A stretch of DNA of 64,000 nucleotides from Styela clava (taxonomy: Eukaryota; Chordata; Ascidiacea; Stolidobranchia; Styelidae). The DNA lies in assembly GCF_964204865.1 (NCBI RefSeq), contig NC_135254.1, positions 16,931,001 to 16,995,000 on the forward strand. The letters are read 5' to 3'. Numbering within the stretch: the first letter of the stretch is position 1; the number at the start of each line of letters is the position of its first letter. Position numbers and translations under genes: made by a program. Shown here one piece after another: positions 60,136-64,000 of this stretch. The notes beneath the pieces are model-generated. The model searched no databases. It was not told where the DNA came from and was given only the letters and a program-made list of their open reading frames with translations.

Positions 60136-61310
60136 TTACTTGAGAGGAAGCGGGGTACGAAAAATTATTTTTGCGGAAGAGCGAGTGTGATGTTCGTGCA
60201 CAGACCTAACCGTAAAAAAGTAATTGTCAAAGGCTGCCGGTAATCGATTGTTTTGGAACTGATGCATGATTTTAGAAACCTCAAGCTTGTGGATGTCAGA
60301 CAATTTAAGCACATTAGTTTTGAGATATATCTTATTTAAATTAAAACGAACAGGTGCTCTAGAGAGGATTCTAACAGCCCTGTTTTGTAAAAATTCCAAT
60401 TTGTACAAATTTGTAGGGGCTACAGAGCCCCATGCAGCTATGGCGTATTGAATGTGGGACTGGAAGAGAGAAAAGTATACGGTCCGCAGTCTTGTCGAGT
60501 CTTGAACATAATATCTCAGTTTACCCAGAATCCCGGTTGATCGTGATAATTTTTTATGTATGTCAGTGATATGAGTATTCCATTTTAGTTGATTGTCAAT
60601 AAAAAGATATTTATATGAGCTGACAACTTCTAAAGATATACCCTTAATTTTGATTGTAAGATTTACATTTCCAGAACGAGCTTTCGAGTTAAATAGCATT
60701 ACTTTAGATTTGTCAATGTTAATTGTGAGTTTGTTGCATGTCATCCAATTGTGTATTTTATTTATTTCAGTGTTTGTGTTGGTTTGAAGAGTTATCAAAT
60801 TCTTCGCGCTATTGAGAAGGCAAGCATCGTCAGCGAACAATTTGCTCAAAAGATTTGATGAGTTCGATAAATCATTTATGTATAATGAAAATTCAAGAGC
60901 ACCCAACACAGAACCTTGAACAACTTCACAGTGAATGGGCAACATTGGAGACTTATGAGAATCCACCTCCACAAATTGATATCTACCAAGCAGGTAATCA
61001 CATAATAGATTACCGGCTGTACCTCCAAAACCGTAATTCTTTAGCTTTTGGATAAGGATGTTGTGGTCAACGGTGTCAAACGCTTTCTTTAGATCTAAGA
61101 AGGTACAACAGACAAGCTCACCTTTATCAATTTTATCGTAAATATACGAGGTTAGGTCTATAATAGCATGGCTGGTAGAATGACTCGCTTGGAATCCAAA
61201 TTGACATTTGTTGATAAGATTAAATTTAGAGCAATAATTCAGCATTCTTTCTTTTATTATTTTTTCTAAAACAATGCCTATGGCGGGCAGGATGGAAATT
61301 GGCCGTGCAC
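60136..61310 (-). pseudogene. Non-LTR reverse transcriptase (Jockey/CR1-like), 5'-truncated
   Basis: A 369-codon frame from 61245, extended in frame to about 61310 by RPISILPAIG and VLEKIIKERM (RT blocks 1-2). Then come FGFQASHSTSHAIIDL, FLDLKKAFDTVDHNIL and QGSVLGALEFSLYINDL. The catalytic FADDACLL (YADD variant) and LTINIDKSKVMLFN follow, then the thumb region and a long C-terminal tail (HIQYAIAAWG, LQNRAVRILS). The frame is nearly intact, but the endonuclease half is gone, as is common for LINE copies. Its 3' UTR runs down to about 58,990. Confidence 0.88.
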
Positions 61311-61659
61311 GAAACCATTGGCAGATATTTGTATTTATTGGCAGAACATTTTTAAGTTATTTTTAATATATTCCAACTGGGAAATGGGAATAACCCTTTT
61401 CATAATCCCGATGTCAGGATTCATGTTTGTTGAAATCACGGAATTTCAAGCGTAATGCAGCAGTGACGAACCGCAGAGCAAACTCAGCGCCGCGCGATCC
61501 AGTTTCTTTTTTGCTGGGTCCGAAGTCCCAACTTAGTCGGACTTGGTTGTTCTTTGACAATAGCACCATGTCTGTTCACTCTACAAGTAATAAAATTAGT
61601 CGAATATAACGATTCGTAATAAAATGAGTGTAAAATGGTGACCAAGGTAAACTTAGGAG

Positions 61660-61780
61660 GAAACGTATTTCCACAACAACGTTAAACCATAGTGTGTGGT
61701 GTGCTTTCAAGCAATATCTGTCACGAAAGAATATAATTTGAAGCGACATCACAAAACCAAACACAACAAAAGATACCGAA
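61660..61780 (+). pseudogene. BED-type zinc finger remnant of a hAT transposase
   Basis: In frame on the + strand: TYFHNNVKP, a stop, then CVVCFQAISVTKEYNLKRHH and KTKH. The C-x2-C ... H-x4-H spacing with KEYNLKRH is the BED finger of hAT transposases related to ZBED and GTF2IRD2-type genes. The in-frame TAG and further stops upstream show decay. Confidence 0.7.
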
Positions 61781-61973
61781 GACATCACGGTATTTCTCTT
61801 TCAATTTAGAAATAACTAAGGGTTTTATATATCTTTCTCAAAATTTTTGAATATATTTAAAGTGAGTGAACTCGCGTTGTTTTGATCACTTTTCTTTATC
61901 CGACTGCGGCCCACGAGACAAAAAGTTTTTGCGGCCTGCCAACCTCGCAACCTTGGACCACTCTGGTCTATTG

Positions 61974-64000
61974 CACCGTCTTGAGTGTCAACATCAGGAT
62001 CAGTGATTTTAAAAGGATGTGCAGAGGAGTCAAAAACCGATTTTTTTTAGTTTAGTGGATTAAATAGAGCAAATCCACAATAGGCTCATGTTCGTTATTC
62101 AGATTGCAAAAAACAACTGTCGCCTCAAAAAATCTGGCCCATCTCGGTTATGAAATCCCAATAGATAAGCAAGGGACTAACGCTATCATACATGACGTAG
62201 CATCATAGTTTAAAGACGTGTGGTCGATCCAACAATTGTCTCAGTCTAAAATCGATCAAGGAAACAATTAAACCCAAACACAGGAAGATATTGTTGAAAA
62301 GCATATTGTGTCTAGATCCCCACCTTCTTTCGGTTCTTAGACTATCGACCATGGAATCCCAACTCGTAGATAGACTAAATCTTTAAAGTGGCAGTGAATG
62401 TAACATAACTTACAATTCAATGTAATGCTTCAAGCGCCATATACTTTCATACCACACACACACGATCGACCCGCTTACTGCTGACGTCAGCGATTCGCAA
62501 CATATGTTTTTTTTTCTCATTTGATTAGTAACATCTCTTTGTGCCGTGTTTTACTTTAAATTCATTCTAAATATGCTTCAGGTTGAAGATGAATATAAGT
62601 ATAAGTTTTTTTCGACTCCATAATCAACATTACAATAAAATGATTGATGAAAACAAACAAATAAAGATGATTATAAAATCAGGAGAGCAAATAAAACCTT
62701 AGATAAGTTTGAAACGTACATAATATAAGATGGAAGGTATTGCCAAAAAAAATTCGTATGTGTTCACTCACCCAAAATTATATCACACAGGCTCACACGC
62801 ACCCACACAACCACAGAGAAGTTATCTAAAAAAAAGGCGATAAGCTTGTGGTAAGTTACATATTAAACAAAAATAATTAAAAAAGGAAAAAAAATATTTG
62901 CCACATCATATCAAGAAATTTGAAATAGTTGCCACTGCCAAATAGATCGATTTTCTAACCGGAAGTGAACAGTAAAAAATAAGATTCTGTTGCAAACATT
63001 TCGCCAAGCTGAATATAGATGGAGTCAAATGCCAAATTGACCAACCAAGGTTGCTAGATTTGGGTGCATGAAGAGGCGGGCTAGACCACTTCATTCCCTA
63101 AATTAGAGTCAAATATTGCCAATTATTTTCCAGAATGTAATAAGTACTTTAAAGTTACCGGTAACACTATAATTAAGTGAGGTAGGACAATAGGGTTGGG
63201 TAAGAGATATATTGTTTACAAAGGGTGAAGGTAAGGTTTTTTCATTTTTGGAAATTGACTTCAGACAAGGATATAAGGAATAAGAAATCACTTTGAAGTA
63301 ACCTAAAAAACGAAAAATAAATCTGCAAGTAGATGTTCCAATGACTGGGTGAAGGGGAACGCGCTGACCTATTTATTACAGGCAAAAATAATTGTTTAAA
63401 TAAATGCTTCTGGGATGCATGCATTATATAGCGATGGATATACGATATATGATGACATTCTGCTTGGTCAGAGAAGGTTATGTCACACCATGCAAAAACA
63501 CTCAAAATTTCACTATCTATACCGTGGCCATCAAGTCAACTCAACACCAATACCATGCCTTAACCTAAAATGCATTCATGCATAAATGATATAAAAACCA
63601 CATCAAATTGAATGACCCACGGCAAATTAAAAGCTGGATGGGGATAATCCAATATAGCTCTACTACTCGCCTAGTTGCAATAATTAGTAACCTTGCAGGA
63701 ACCATATTATACTATCTACAACCCTTATACCACCACTCAAACATAAAACCATGCATATGTGACAAAAAGGACCTCACACCAAGAAAAAGGTAAGATTTAA
63801 AAGAAAATACCATCCAGGTATGTCAGCTACCTATATATTTAAAAAGTATACTCATGCATGTCACAATACCATTTCTTTGGTACCAGACTAGGTCTGGCCA
63901 GTTATGGTAAGATATAACAATATTATCATAGCTATCCAACATTCTCATTAAAACAATAATGTGCAAGTGTGGAGTGTCTCAAGTTTTTGTCATCGAATAC
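61974..64000. other. Intergenic, one repeat copy, no gene
   Basis: Bases about 62590-62750 match, inverted, 29690-29840 (tttcgactccat, atcaggagagcaaa, ccttagataag, aatataagatgga). Nothing coding is recognised in the rest, including the short frames at 62906-63505 and 63608-63793. Confidence 0.45.

Larger units (their letters stand above)
58922..61965. mobile_element. Decayed hAT transposon carrying a LINE insertion
   Basis: Ends TAGGGTGGTGCAAAC and, on the other strand, CAGAGTGGTCCAAGG. The flanks GTCTACTA (58914-58921) and GTCTATTG (61966-61973) match at six of eight. A BED-finger remnant of a hAT transposase remains near 61660-61780. Most of the rest is the LINE fragment. Confidence 0.65.

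Overview
This is a eukaryotic, AT-rich, intron-rich and transposon-rich window. Two genes encode integrin alpha chains with an inserted I (vWA) domain. Alpha-I integrins are known only from chordates, so with the compact introns, a NACHT-LRR gene and many short DNA transposons the window fits a tunicate (ascidian, perhaps Ciona-like). This is an inference from gene content; no species marker was seen.

Three spliced host genes can be traced exon by exon. (1) A + strand alpha-I integrin-like gene, ten exons, 1755-7967. (2) A - strand NLR gene, twelve exons traced from 21938 down to 11377: NACHT in one large exon, then leucine-rich-repeat exons of mostly 55 codons, then a last exon that adds a predicted transmembrane segment. 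(3) A - strand paralogue of gene 1, ten exons, 55224 down to 50170, with matching exon phases and mostly identical exon lengths. The two integrin-like genes face each other across about 42 kb. Neither shows a recognisable second half (rest of the beta-propeller, leg domains, transmembrane helix) in this window.

The rest is mostly mobile DNA. The largest item is a 6.45-kb foldback element (25999-32445) with 1.7-1.8 kb inverted arms and a perfect 9-bp target duplication. It is followed by L1/Tx1-like LINE fragments (32.7-33.1, 41.96-43.05 and 46.1-47.6 kb) and a broken transposase-like gene (34.6-37.4 kb). A 2.6-kb inverted-repeat element lies at 43.07-45.65 kb inside one LINE. There are two related 0.8-kb TA-flanked MITEs, at least seven hAT-type MITEs with 8-bp target duplications, and a tRNA-derived SINE family. 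At 58.9-62.0 kb a decayed hAT element carries a LINE reverse transcriptase fragment inside it. No RNA gene, CRISPR array or bacterial-type operon was seen.

The integrin-like proteins would act as cell-surface or secreted ligand-binding receptors, and the NLR as an intracellular, possibly membrane-anchored, immune sensor. Nothing in the sequence links them functionally beyond their neighbourhood. Exon boundaries come from reading GT/AG sites and frame continuity by eye; transcript data would be needed to confirm them.
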